From Actinomyces lilanjuaniae (GTDB lineage Bacteria > Actinomycetota > Actinomycetes > Actinomycetales > Actinomycetaceae), in contig NZ_CP032514.1 in assembly GCF_003606385.1 (NCBI RefSeq), positions 682,001-746,000 on the forward strand: a stretch of 64,000 nucleotides of DNA, given 5' to 3'. Below the pieces are notes generated by a model, which saw only the letters and a program-made list of their open reading frames with translations, did not search any database and was not told the DNA's origin. This document shows, piece after piece, positions 34,884 through 53,027 of this stretch (position 1 is the first letter of the stretch; every line of letters begins with the position of its first letter). The position numbers and the translations under genes were made by a program.

Positions 34884-35426
34884 TCACGCAAGGGTCAGGA
34901 TCCAGGCCAGCCACCCGCCCGTGGCCAGGTAGGGGCCCAGGGCGAGGTGGTCTCTGCGGTCCGCGCGGCGGGTGACGATGAGGAGACCGGCGGCCACTCC
35001 ACCCAGGAGGAAGCCTAGGACGAGCCCGGTCACCGCCGCAGCCGCACTGAGCTGCCCAAGCCAGCCTCCCAGGACGGCGCCCAGCTTGACGTCGCCCAGG
35101 CCCAGCCCGGAGGGCAGCACTGCCATGACCAGGAGGACGCCACTGGCGCCGACCGCGCACAGGAGGGCACGGGCCGCAGGCCACACGGCATCGGCGGGTG
35201 CGGTCCCGCAGGCCAGGATCCGCGTGAGGGCTGTCAGCGCGGCTGCTCCCACCAGCCAGGTACCAGTGGCACCCAGGAGGCGGTTGGGCAGGCGGTGGCA
35301 CACGGCGTCGACACTGCAGGCTGAGGCCAGGAGCGTGACGACGGGCAGGGCCAGGAGCGTCTGGGTCGGGGCGTGCGCCTGCAGTCCCCAGCCGAGGAAT
35401 GCTGCGACCAGGCACACGGACAGCAC
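34884..35426 (-). CDS. Prepilin peptidase (A24 family), short form
   Basis: Membrane aspartyl protease that cleaves type IV prepilin or Flp pilin leaders, 180 aa. The two catalytic Asp motifs are visible: CSVDAVCHRLPNRLLG (D-x-x-x-x-RLPN) and GLGLGDVKLGAVLGGWLG (GxGDVKL). About six hydrophobic helices; there is no N-terminal cytoplasmic Cys-rich domain, so it resembles TadV/CpaA-type enzymes. GTG 35426 is the first possible start in frame; the frame is open back to a stop near 35651 but contains no earlier ATG, GTG or TTG. No pilin genes occur in the window. Confidence 0.78.
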   Translation of the reverse strand: MLSVCLVAAFLGWGLQAHAPTQTLLALPVVTLLASACSVDAVCHRLPNRLLGATGTWLVGAAALTALTRILACGTAPADAVWPAARALLCAVGASGVLLVMAVLPSGLGLGDVKLGAVLGGWLGQLSAAAAVTGLVLGFLLGGVAAGLLIVTRRADRRDHLALGPYLATGGWLAWILTLA

Positions 35427-36030
35427 CGCCTGGGGGAGGGGAGCCAGCAGCCAGCGGGCTCGTACGTGCGGCGGTGACAGGGGAGAGCTGGTCTCCGCAG
35501 CACCGTTGCTCCCGGGGGCTGTACCGGTGTCCTTTCGACGGTGTCCCCGGTGTCCCCGGCGTCCCCGGCGGAGTCGACGGGGCCTCCTCGAGCGCCTCCA
35601 GGCGGCTGAGGTAGCCCTGGGCGTAGGTGCAGGCCGGTCCTGCGGACACTGCTACGGCAGCCACGGCGGTGGCCAGCACCAGGACAGTTCCGGGAGATAT
35701 CACGTGCCCTACTTTCTCACGGGAAGAGGGCTATCGGTGAACCCGCTGGCTCACGTGCAGTTGGCGGAGGTTCCCGTTCCCGGTGACCTGGCTGGTGACG
35801 TGACCAGGTGCACGGCGCCGGGGCTTGCGCAACAGCCGGGACCCGTGTCTACCCTTGACTCTGCCAGAGACCGCAGGTCCCCGTGCGAGCGGGGCCAAGT
35901 CCGCCCGGGCGGAGCCAGCGCAGGCGAGAGCGAGAACTGATGGCTGTTCAGGCCTGGAGGTCCCGCGCCCGTCGGCGTGGGACCTTTTGTGCTGGGTGGG
36001 ACCCTGCGGCAGACCACGGAAGGAGGGCCC
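35427..36030. other. 604-nt interval between prepilin peptidase and rplJ
   Basis: On the minus strand a GTG at 35703 opens a frame starting with a signal-like hydrophobic segment (VLVLATAVAAVAVSAGPA), followed by Pro-Gly-Thr repeats. It overlaps the peptidase in another frame and may be the 5' end of the peptidase gene if a base is missing. From 35704 to 36030 lies the long leader of rplJ with an attenuator-like hairpin at 35958. Confidence 0.5.
35958..35988 (+). promoter_or_regulatory. Attenuator-like hairpin in rplJ leader
   Basis: 12-bp stem (35958-35969 with 35974-35985, one G-U) with a 4-nt loop, followed by a T-run through 35988. It is the only hairpin found in the window with a U-tract, 42 nt before the rplJ ATG. 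It may let L10/L7-L12 or other signals attenuate rplJL-rpoBC transcription. Confidence 0.6.
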
Positions 36031-36552
36031 ATGGCACGGCCTGACAAGGAGGCAGCGGTCGCAGCGCTGGCGGACAAGTTCCGCGAGTCTGACGCCGTCC
36101 TGCTGACTGAGTACCGGGGACTGAGCGTCGCCCAGCTCAGGGAGCTTCGTCGTTCCCTGGGCGGTAACGCCGAGTACGCCGTGGTGAAGAACACGCTTGC
36201 AGCGATCGCCGCTCGTCAGGCTGGCCTGGAGGCCTTTGCCGACGAGCTGACCGGCCCCTCGGCCCTGACCTTTGTCTCGGGGGAACCGGTCGAGGCTGCC
36301 AAGGCTCTGCGTGACTTCGCCCAGGACAACAAGCAGCTCGTCATCAAGGGCGGCGTCATGGACGGCGCCCCACTGTCCGCCGACGGCGTCGAGAAGCTGG
36401 CGTCCCTCGAGTCCCGTGAGGTGCTCCTCGCCAAGGCTGCGGGCGCTGTCAAGGCGTCCCTGTCCAAGGCTGCCTACCTCTTTGCCGCACCGGCCTCCGA
36501 GGCTGTGCGCACCGTTGACGCCCTGCGCGAGAAGCAGGAGACCGCGGCCTGA
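36031..36552 (+). CDS. rplJ: 50S ribosomal protein L10
   Basis: Base of the L7/L12 stalk, 173 aa. It starts [17 protein letters not shown] with the conserved [20 protein letters not shown] and [13 protein letters not shown]. The C-terminal helix that carries L7/L12 dimers ends in Ala/Glu-rich sequence. ATG 36031 follows GGAAGGAGG. In other bacteria L10-L12 binds its own leader; the hairpin at 35958 is suitably placed. Confidence 0.97.
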   Translation: MARPDKEAAVAALADKFRESDAVLLTEYRGLSVAQLRELRRSLGGNAEYAVVKNTLAAIAARQAGLEAFADELTGPSALTFVSGEPVEAAKALRDFAQDNKQLVIKGGVMDGAPLSADGVEKLASLESREVLLAKAAGAVKASLSKAAYLFAAPASEAVRTVDALREKQETAA

Positions 36553-36618
36553 GCCGCCGCACGCGTCGTCCACCAAGCCCTGCACGCGCAGGAACCACAC
36601 CAGGAAGGAACGTCTACC

Positions 36619-37007
36619 ATGGCGAAGATGACCCCCGAGGAGCTCGTTGAGGCATTCAAGGAGCTGACCCTCATTGAGCTGTCCGAGTTCGTCAAGGCCT
36701 TCGAGGAGACCTTCGACGTGACGGCCGCGGCCCCGGCTGCCGCTGTTGTGGCTGCGGCCCGGGTGCTGCTGCCCCGGAGGCGGCCGAGGAGGAGAAGACC
36801 GAGTTCGACGTCATCCTTGAGGCTGCTGGCGACAAGAAGATCCAGGTCATCAAGGAGGTGCGCGCCCTGACCTCCCTCGGCCTGAAGGAGGCTAAGGAGC
36901 TGGTCGACTCTGCCCCCAAGGCTGTCCTTGAGGGCGCTAACAAGGAGGCCGCCGACAAGGCCAAGGAGCAGCTCGAGGGCGCTGGCGCCACCGTCACTCT
37001 CAAGTAA
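36619..37007 (+). CDS. rplL: 50S ribosomal protein L7/L12, frameshifted
   Basis: Stalk protein that recruits elongation-factor GTPases. The first ~47 residues ([20 protein letters not shown], then an Ala-rich hinge) are in one frame. The rest, from [20 protein letters not shown] to GAGATVTLK at TAA 37005-37007, is in the next. A missing C in the run at 36758-36763 (GGCCCCGGG read as GGCCCGGG) explains it. Restored length is 129 aa, normal for actinobacteria. Because rplL is essential, a sequencing error is almost certain. AAGGAACG precedes the ATG. Confidence 0.95.
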
Positions 37008-37497
37008 GGACTCCGCCAGGGCTCCTTCGTCGCGAGCCGCTGCCGGGACAGCCCCGGCCTCGCTGCCTGGGCCGTCTGGCACCGCTGTCAGGCCTGTCGG
37101 CCTGGAGCCGTCAAGGCTGAGGCAGGCGCCCAGAGGCGCTCGACAACCCGGGTCTCGCCCCCACAGCAGTTGGGGACGGGACCCGGGTTGCGTACCAGTG
37201 GCGCCGGTACGCGCTGCGTGACACCCTGGTGGAGGTGTGGGAGGAGACGGCGGGGCTGCGGCGAGGTGGGTGCCGTAGTATGCGTGATTGTGGCGGGAAT
37301 CGCAAGAAGGTGGCTGAGCTGGCCGTAGATCCTCATGGGTCAGGCGTGTACGCTAGCGCTTTGCGTCCAATGTGTGTGCCCGCTTCGGTGGCGTCTCCGG
37401 GCCCAGGGTCCTCAGTGCTCTCGGGCTGCGGGGGGTCTCGCCTGCCCGCGCACCCACTGTACGCCGAGTGATCCCTGGACTGAGGGAAGGATCCCCT
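37008..37497. other. 490-nt rplL-rpoB intergenic leader
   Basis: No coding sequence supported. It contains a large hairpin (37144-37190) and TAGTAT (37276-37281), a possible -10 for an rpoB-proximal promoter with no clear -35. A long untranslated leader before rpoB is usual in actinobacteria. Confidence 0.6.
37144..37190 (+). promoter_or_regulatory. Large hairpin between rplL and rpoB
   Basis: Outer stem 37144-37154 with 37180-37190 (11 bp, perfect), continued by 37155-37157 with 37177-37179 and 37159-37163 with 37071+100-37175 (that is, 37171-37175), with a 7-nt loop. About 19 pairs with one mismatch and no U-tract. E. coli has an RNase III site and partial attenuator at the same place; a similar role here is inference. 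Confidence 0.55.
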
Positions 37498-41018
<3,521 letters not shown>

Positions 41019-41188
41019 GCCGTCTGTGGGCCGTCACGGCCCCTTGGACTGAACCAGGGCTGGCGGGCGCACCGCGTGGCGCCCTGGCTGACCCACCGGG
41101 CACCCCTGGCCGCCGTGGAACAGCGGTAAGGGCCCGCCCCGACCACCTGAGAACCACCTGATGAGCTGACACATCGGAAGTAGGAACT

Positions 41189-45142
<3,954 letters not shown>

Positions 45143-45186
45143 GGTCCTACGGTCCAGGGGCTCCTGAGACCGTCTGGACCACCTGT

Positions 45187-45234
45187 CGCGGCCTGGTGCC
45201 CGCTCCTGACAACGAGGGCGGGTACCAGGCCGCG
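45187..45234 (+). terminator. Hairpin terminating rpoBC
   Basis: 11-bp perfect outer stem (45187-45197 with 45224-45234) continued by six more pairs including one G-U (45198-45203 with 45218-45223), 14-nt loop. It starts 45 nt after rpoC. No U-tract. Confidence 0.65.
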
Positions 45235-45338
45235 TGCCTGCTGCGGTGCGGGGCACCTGGAAACTGTCCGGGGGCTGGCGTAGCCTCGTCGTGGACCTGT
45301 TCCCCAGTGGCCTCGGCCAGTTGAAGGAGCCTCGCACC

Positions 45339-46337
45339 GTGTCTCTCCCCCCAGTCTCAGGACCCCGGCGCCACGACCCCTCTGCGGACAGCGGCGCGAC
45401 CCAGCGGCTCGCTGTCCCGGCGGGCGCAGAGCGTGAGACGGCGGCAGCGCAGGACGGCGCAGCGCCGTCTGCGGAGCCGACGGCGGCACTGCCAGCCAGC
45501 GGCCCCGTCAGTGCCCCAGGCGGCCGAGTCCAGGCGTCAGCGGCACAGGAGACGATGGCCCTGCCGGCCTCGCAGGCTGAGAGGACCACCGTCGTGCCGG
45601 TAACGGGGGAGCGTGCCACCACGGTGATGCCGGCCTCGGTTATGCCGACGTCACAGGCTCAGGTGCCTCAGTCTCAGGCGTCGCAGGGCCAGGCAACCAG
45701 CGTCATGCCGGTGGCAGTGCCTCCCCAGCATGCTGGCCCTGCTCCCGGTCGGCCAACCTACCAGCCCCAGGCGCCGCAGCCGACCTACCGGCAGCCTGAG
45801 CCGCAGCCTCGTGCGGACCTGCCGCTGTCTCCACAGCGTCGACGCTCTGCCGCGCTGCCCGTGGGGACGGTGATGCTGCTCGTTACGCTGGGGCTCCTGG
45901 GCTGGGGCTTCTACACCCTGCTGTCCACCTTCCAGTTCCTGGACCTGTTCCTACGCGACGTCAGCCTCACCGAGGTGATTGACCTGAGGGCTGCGGCAGC
46001 GGTTGCAGGCGGTGCGGTGCTTGCCTTTGTCACTGTCATGGTCAGCCTCACGGCCGTCTCCCGCTCCCGCCCCAGGACCGCGGCCATCGCCCTGCTCCTG
46101 GGGGCGCTCCTGCTGCCCTTGGGTGCGTCGGGAGCCGGTATCTACTACGGCGGGTCGGAGCTGAGGGACCAGACCCTGGCGCAGGCGCAGACCGTCTCCG
46201 GACAGGTTGACGCCGGGGAGATCGACTCTGTCCTCAACCAGGTGGAGGAGCAGCTGGGGATCGAGGTACCGGGGCACGACGAGCTGATGGAGATTCTCGG
46301 CTCGCTCCAGGGCCAGGGGGGCCGGGCGACGCAGTAG
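45339..46337 (+). CDS. Uncharacterised membrane protein with Pro/Gln-rich N-terminus
   Basis: Not recognised. 332 aa from GTG 45339 (AAGGAG about 12 nt upstream). Residues 1-170 are low-complexity Ala/Pro/Gln/Thr with repeated MPA/VMP motifs and are probably cytoplasmic and disordered. Three hydrophobic segments follow: VGTVMLLVTLGLLGWGFYTL, AAAVAGGAVLAFVTVMVSL and AAIALLLGALLLPLGASGAG. The C-terminal ~60 residues are acidic (VSGQVDAGEIDSVLNQVEEQ) and likely extracytoplasmic. It lies downstream of the rpoC terminator and precedes another membrane protein; a common role is possible but unproven. Confidence 0.75.
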   Translation: MSLPPVSGPRRHDPSADSGATQRLAVPAGAERETAAAQDGAAPSAEPTAALPASGPVSAPGGRVQASAAQETMALPASQAERTTVVPVTGERATTVMPASVMPTSQAQVPQSQASQGQATSVMPVAVPPQHAGPAPGRPTYQPQAPQPTYRQPEPQPRADLPLSPQRRRSAALPVGTVMLLVTLGLLGWGFYTLLSTFQFLDLFLRDVSLTEVIDLRAAAAVAGGAVLAFVTVMVSLTAVSRSRPRTAAIALLLGALLLPLGASGAGIYYGGSELRDQTLAQAQTVSGQVDAGEIDSVLNQVEEQLGIEVPGHDELMEILGSLQGQGGRATQ

Positions 46338-46453
46338 CCCGACGGTACCAGCACGGCACCAGCGCGGAATCTGCGCCTGTCACCGCAGCGTGTCGCCGCA
46401 CCCGCCGCTGCTCAGTACTTGCGCAGCTGTTGCTGCGCCGCCCCGGCCTCGGT

Positions 46454-46490
46454 GGCCGGGTGAAGGCGGGCGAGCTCGCGCTGCCCGGCC
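46454..46490 (+). terminator. Hairpin after 45339 gene
   Basis: GGCCGGG (46454-46460) pairs with CCCGGCC (46484-46490), with the palindrome GCGAGCTCGC inside the loop. Weak evidence for termination. Confidence 0.35.
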
Positions 46491-46579
46491 GCGGGCAGTA
46501 CCCCTGCCTCGGTGGCCGGGGGTCCCTCGCGACAGGTGGCATGAGGCGAGGCTGCTGGTCGCTTATCTCCTGTGACCGC

Positions 46580-46608
46580 TTGTGCCAGATAGCAGTTTCA
46601 TGAATACT
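46580..46608 (+). promoter_or_regulatory. Candidate sigma-A-like promoter for 46650 gene
   Basis: TTGTGC (46580-46585) and AATACT (46603-46608) are 17 nt apart and 41 nt upstream of the ATG. Confidence 0.45.
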
Positions 46609-46649
46609 GCACCCAATTGTTCCCAACATCTCCTGAGAAAGGCCGCACT

Positions 46650-49280
46650 ATGAGCGAGCCAGGTCCGGCTCCTACGCCCCCCGTTGACCCGAGTGCTGGC
46701 GCCGCGACGCCGTCCCAGCCCCAGACACCAGCCGCTGCCGCCCGCCAGGCCACCTTCGCCGCGCTGGTGCGCCAACCCGGTCTCATTTCTTTCGCCCTGG
46801 TGCAGGCAGTGGTCCTGGGCGGGGCGCTGCTGAGCGCTCTGCTGCTCATGGCGGCAACCTCCGAGGCGCGAGAGGATCTCAACCTCCCGGCGTCGTTGTC
46901 GGCACTGCTGGTGCTCATGGGAGCGGCTCTGGGCGGCCAGCTCTCCATCACGGCCACGTTCTTCATCCAGGTCAGCGCCACAGTGACCGTCTTACCGCTG
47001 GGGACACTTCTTGCCATAGGCTGCGGTGTCTACCTGGTGGCGCGCCGACGTGCGCCGGTGGACGGCTCCTCCCTCCACCGGGCGGCGACCCTGCAGCGCT
47101 GTGCTGTCGAGGCCCTGGCCACCGGGCTGCTCCTCGGCCTGCTCACGGGACTTCCACGGGCAGGCGGCGACTCGGGGGACGGCCTGTCTGTCTCCTCCTC
47201 CCCGCTGCCTACCGTCGTCCTGGTGTCTGTGGTGGTCATGACGGCGCTGAGCGCGGCCCGGCTCGACCGCGCAGCCGTGATCGGGCTGCCCATAGGGCTG
47301 AGGCAGGCGGGCCGCGAGGTGTGGGCGCTCCTGGTCAGCCTGGGCACGGTGACAGGGGCCGTTACCCTTGTTGCAGGCACTGCGTGGGCGCTGGCTGAGG
47401 GCGTCCCGCAGGCCCTGGCTCTCCTTATCGTCTACCTGCCCAACCTGGTCGTGGTCCTTCTGTCCCTGGCGACGCTGGGAGGCTTGGTCGCCAGGGGAGA
47501 GGTGGCTGGCCTCGGCGTCGCTGCGAACTCCTCGGAGGACTCCCTGGTCACCGTGGGCGACCTGCCTGTCGGGGCTGTCCTCCTCCTGGTTGTCACCGTG
47601 CTCCTGGCCACCGTCGTCGCCGCGGCTCGTGTGGGTGTCCTGCGTGCGCGCAGCCGTGGGGCGGTCCTGGCCCGTACCTGGCCGCTGGCTGTCGCCGCCC
47701 TCGCCCTGAGCGTCCCGCTGCTTTACGTGCTCGTCCCGGCCCGCATGTCCGGGGGAGGTGAGATGGTCTCGGCGTCGGCGATGCCGTCAGGGTGGTCCTT
47801 CATCACGGTGTCTCTGCTGGCTTGCGTGGTCTCCGTCCTGGCCGAGTACCTTCCTGCCTGGCTGTACGCCAACGCCAACCAGCTCCTGCGGGTCATGGTC
47901 GGCACCAGGGCGGTGACTGAGTGGGTCAGTGGCAGAAGCTCGCTGGGTGGCTCGATGGGTGTCGCGCAGGGTACTGGTCAGGCTGGCCAGGCCGAGGGCT
48001 CACACACCTGGAGCTACGGGACGGACCCGGCCACGGGCGCGGCGACAGCCACCGACCTGAGCACCGGAGCGCTCTTCGTCGAGGACGCCAGCACCGGCCA
48101 GTGGGTGCTCCAAGGCCATCCAGCCTCTGGCTCCCCGGTGTCTGCGTCCGCGGAGGTGGCGGACCCGGTGTCCTCCGACCCGGTGTCCTCCGACCTGGCA
48201 GCGCCAGGTCAGCAGGCGCCCGCCCCGACTGCCTCACAGCAGGCTCAGGCGCTGCCGGAGCCGCAGCCGATGAGCCCGCAGGCGCGGCGCCGTATGAGGC
48301 TGGTGCTGGGGACGGCGGGACTGCTCCTGGTGCTTGTCGTCGTCGGTATGGCCTGCGTCAACTTCCTCAACGGCCGCCGCGGCCCCGACCAGGAGGTGGA
48401 GGCCTACCTGGACCTGCTGTCGCAGGGAAGGGCCGAGGCCGCCACGCAGATGGTGGACCCCGGTGTACCCAACTCCCAGCGCGCGCTGCTCAATGACGAG
48501 GCCCTGGCGGCCGCGACCTCCAGGGTGGAGGTCGTGACGGTGTCGGAGCCGCAGGTCGAGGAGGACACGGCTAAGGTATCGACAACCCTCTCCCTGGATG
48601 GTGAGCACTTTGACTTCACCTTCACGGTGGCCAGGGGTGACAGGCAGTACGGGCTCCTGGACACCTGGGAGGTCACCACGCCCCTGGTCGTCCCGGTCAC
48701 CTTCAGCTCGGCCGACGGGCTGGACGCGATCTCCGTGGCAGGTACGGACCTCGCCCTGGAGGCCTCGGAGGAGGAATACAGCTCCACCAGCACCACATTG
48801 CAGTACGTCTACGCCGGGACCTACGATGTCGGGGTGCCCCAGAGCCTGGCCAGCTACCTGACCGCTGAGACCTCCTCCCTGATAGCACTGCCCGCCTCTG
48901 CTGCCGCCGACATGCTTATGGAAGTCACCAGCGAGCCGACCCAGGAGCTGGAGGACCTGGTCCTGGAGGAGGTCAAGGCCCAGACCGAGTCGTGCGCCTC
49001 CGTCCCGGGCAACACCGACGCGGTGTGCCCGAGCGAGGTTCAGGACACTGATCTTGCGTCGCTCAAGGTGACCCAGGACGCCTCCGGGCTGGACGAGGTC
49101 ACTGCGTCCTCCTTCGCCTCCGAGCAGATCATCATCTCGGTCACGCAGAACCCGTCGCAGTGGAACAAGGACCCCAAGCCCCGGTCGGTGAGGTTCACCT
49201 TCTCCGGAAGCATCGAGTGGCCGGAGGGTGGCGGAGAGCCTGAGGTGACGGTTGACAGTTCCTCACCCTCGTGGGGGTGA
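46650..49280 (+). CDS. Large multi-pass membrane protein with extracytoplasmic C-terminal domain
   Basis: Not assigned to a family. 876 aa from ATG 46650. Residues 1-30 are Pro/Ala-rich. Residues ~35-420 hold about nine hydrophobic helices (for example VVLGGALLSALLLMAA and ALALLIVYLPNLVVVLLSL). A Gly/Ser/Gln-rich cytoplasmic linker (~430-545) includes the duplicated DPVSS motif. One more helix (LVLGTAGLLLVLVVVGMACV, ~550-570) leads to a ~300-residue outer domain that starts GPDQEVEAYLDLLSQGRAEA, reminiscent of NTF2-like/TcaA-type domains. Two Cys (SCASVPGNTDAVC) may form a disulphide. A membrane-sensor or cell-envelope role is a guess. Confidence 0.75.
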   Translation: MSEPGPAPTPPVDPSAGAATPSQPQTPAAAARQATFAALVRQPGLISFALVQAVVLGGALLSALLLMAATSEAREDLNLPASLSALLVLMGAALGGQLSITATFFIQVSATVTVLPLGTLLAIGCGVYLVARRRAPVDGSSLHRAATLQRCAVEALATGLLLGLLTGLPRAGGDSGDGLSVSSSPLPTVVLVSVVVMTALSAARLDRAAVIGLPIGLRQAGREVWALLVSLGTVTGAVTLVAGTAWALAEGVPQALALLIVYLPNLVVVLLSLATLGGLVARGEVAGLGVAANSSEDSLVTVGDLPVGAVLLLVVTVLLATVVAAARVGVLRARSRGAVLARTWPLAVAALALSVPLLYVLVPARMSGGGEMVSASAMPSGWSFITVSLLACVVSVLAEYLPAWLYANANQLLRVMVGTRAVTEWVSGRSSLGGSMGVAQGTGQAGQAEGSHTWSYGTDPATGAATATDLSTGALFVEDASTGQWVLQGHPASGSPVSASAEVADPVSSDPVSSDLAAPGQQAPAPTASQQAQALPEPQPMSPQARRRMRLVLGTAGLLLVLVVVGMACVNFLNGRRGPDQEVEAYLDLLSQGRAEAATQMVDPGVPNSQRALLNDEALAAATSRVEVVTVSEPQVEEDTAKVSTTLSLDGEHFDFTFTVARGDRQYGLLDTWEVTTPLVVPVTFSSADGLDAISVAGTDLALEASEEEYSSTSTTLQYVYAGTYDVGVPQSLASYLTAETSSLIALPASAAADMLMEVTSEPTQELEDLVLEEVKAQTESCASVPGNTDAVCPSEVQDTDLASLKVTQDASGLDEVTASSFASEQIIISVTQNPSQWNKDPKPRSVRFTFSGSIEWPEGGGEPEVTVDSSSPSWG

Positions 49281-49754
49281 GCGGGCTGGTGCGCCCCTGA
49301 GCCGTGAGGCGGCTGGGCCGGACTGGGACGGAGGCAGCAACGCCGCAAAAAGACGCCGGACGGACAAGCAGCCCCGGCGGGGTCTCGGTGCGGACGCGGT
49401 GTGACAGCGGTGTGGGAGTGTTGAGAAACACTCCCACACCGGCTTCCTCGGCCTGGTGGCTGTGGGGAGCAGGTGTGTATCCTGATCTGCGGTGCCCGAG
49501 CGCGGGTCGCCGTTCTCTACTCCGTTCCCAGCGGGCTGGTTCTGTGTCCTGGCTGCTGATAGCCGACGGCTCAGGCCGACCGTGACGCGGGTCTGCCGCG
49601 GCGGGAACCGACGGGCCCTGCGGGGCTCCGGGCGTCGTGGACCCCAGGTCGGGCGCTCCGGCACTTCTGTGCTGACGTGTGCGGTCGGCCTGAGAACGGG
49701 GCCGGTGAGCGGGTAGCATCCAGACCCAACGCACGTCGCAATGGAGAATCAGTA
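49281..49754. other. 474-nt region between membrane protein and rpsL
   Basis: No supported gene. It contains a very strong hairpin (49408-49441) and presumably the str-operon promoter further downstream; no convincing -35/-10 pair was found. Confidence 0.6.
49408..49441 (+). terminator. 15-bp perfect hairpin with GAGA tetraloop
   Basis: 49408-49422 pairs perfectly with 49427-49441 around the GNRA-type loop GAGA. It lies 128 nt after the membrane-protein stop and 314 nt before rpsL. Likely a terminator or RNA-stabilising element; no U-tract. Confidence 0.6.
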
Positions 49755-50129
49755 GTGCCCACGATCCAGCAGCTGGTCCGCAAGGGCCGCTCGACCAAGC
49801 GCTCGGCGTCCAAGACGCCCGCGCTGAAGTCCAGTCCGCAGCGTCGTGGTGTGTGCACCCGCGTGTACACCACGACTCCCAAGAAGCCGAACTCCGCTCT
49901 CCGTAAGGTCGCCCGTGTGCGCCTGTCCACCGGTATCGAGGTGACTGCCTACATTCCCGGTGAGGGCCACAACCTTCAGGAGCACTCGATCGTGCTCGTG
50001 CGTGGCGGCCGTGTGAAGGACCTTCCTGGTGTCCGCTACCACATCGTGCGCGGCTCCCTTGATACTCAGGGCGTCAAGGGCCGTCAGCAGGCACGTTCCA
50101 AGTACGGCGCCAAGAAGGAGAAGAAGTAA
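49755..50129 (+). CDS. rpsL: 30S ribosomal protein S12
   Basis: Decoding-centre protein, 124 aa. It starts [15 protein letters not shown] at GTG 49755 (ATGGAGA ribosome-binding site). Lys43 in [12 protein letters not shown] and Lys88 in GGRVKDLPG, the usual streptomycin-resistance positions, are wild type. The TAA stop overlaps the rpsG ATG by one base. Confidence 0.98.
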   Translation: MPTIQQLVRKGRSTKRSASKTPALKSSPQRRGVCTRVYTTTPKKPNSALRKVARVRLSTGIEVTAYIPGEGHNLQEHSIVLVRGGRVKDLPGVRYHIVRGSLDTQGVKGRQQARSKYGAKKEKK

Positions 50130-50599
50130 TGCCTCGTAAGGGTCCCGCACCCAAGCGCCCCATCGCCGTCGATCCCGTCTATGGCTCGCCTGTGGTCACC
50201 CAGCTGGTCAACCGCGTCCTCCTGGACGGGAAGAAGTCCACCGCCGAGCGCATCGTGTACGGCGCCCTGGAGGGGGTGCGCTCCAAGACCGAGCAGGACC
50301 CGGTCTCGGTGCTCAAGCGCGCTCTGGACAACATCCGTCCCTCCCTGGAGGTCCGTTCCCGCCGTGTCGGTGGGGCCACCTACCAGGTCCCGGTCGAGGT
50401 CCGTCCCTCGCGGGCCACCACCCTGGCGCTGCGCTGGCTGGTGGACTTCTCCCGCAAGCGCAGGGAGAACACCATGACCGAGCGGCTGATGAACGAGATC
50501 CTCGACGCCTCCAACGGCCTGGGCGCCGCTGTCAAGCGTCGTGAGGACATGCACCGAATGGCCGAGTCCAACAAGGCCTTCGCCCACTACCGCTGGTAG
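50129..50599 (+). CDS. rpsG: 30S ribosomal protein S7
   Basis: Head-assembly protein of the small subunit, 156 aa, standard length. It starts [20 protein letters not shown]; conserved [15 protein letters not shown] and the C-terminal [15 protein letters not shown] are present. It is translationally coupled to rpsL and followed by fusA after 98 nt. Confidence 0.98.
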   Translation: MPRKGPAPKRPIAVDPVYGSPVVTQLVNRVLLDGKKSTAERIVYGALEGVRSKTEQDPVSVLKRALDNIRPSLEVRSRRVGGATYQVPVEVRPSRATTLALRWLVDFSRKRRENTMTERLMNEILDASNGLGAAVKRREDMHRMAESNKAFAHYRW

Positions 50600-50697
50600 C
50601 CCCGGCGCCGGCTCACCCTGGCGCGTCGGCTGGCCCGCTGCAGGCGGGCCGTGGCCGACGGCCTCTGGCCAAGACCTACGAAAGAAGGACACCACTA

Positions 50698-52836
<2,139 letters not shown>

Positions 52837-52852
52837 CTTCCTCGCCTCCCTG

Positions 52853-52884
52853 GCAGCCGGGGCCGTGATCCCGGTCCCGGCTGC
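52853..52884 (+). terminator. Hairpin after fusA
   Basis: 9-bp stem GCAGCCGGG/CCCGGCTGC (52853-52861 with 52876-52884) with a 14-nt loop, 17 nt after the fusA stop. Confidence 0.45.
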
Positions 52885-52968
52885 TACCGGTGGTGCGCCA
52901 CCCCCCAGACCACAACTTCAGTAAGATTTCCAACAATCCACCAGTAGAGACTCTCCTCGCCATGACCG

Positions 52969-52982
52969 CTAGCATGTGCTAG
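52969..52982. promoter_or_regulatory. Inverted repeat CTAGCA-N2-TGCTAG upstream of tuf
   Basis: Lies 46 nt before the tuf GTG in an AT-richer stretch that probably holds the separate tuf promoter; TAGCAT within it could be the -10. Function unproven. Confidence 0.35.
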
Positions 52983-53027
52983 TCGAGTCACGACGAAGAG
53001 CACTACCCGAGTCCCAGGAGGACACCA

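Larger units (their letters stand above)
46338..46649. other. 312-nt intergenic region with repeat, hairpin and promoter
   Basis: No gene. A 15-nt direct repeat (GCCTCGGTGGCCGGG) occurs at 46446-46460 and 46506-46520. A hairpin at 46454-46490 may end the upstream gene. A promoter-like pair lies at 46580-46608. Confidence 0.6.

Noticed and set aside
49755..50129. Antibiotic-resistance changes in rpsL (and in rpoB)
   Set aside because: Lys43 and Lys88 of S12 and the rifampicin-region residues of RpoB are all wild type.
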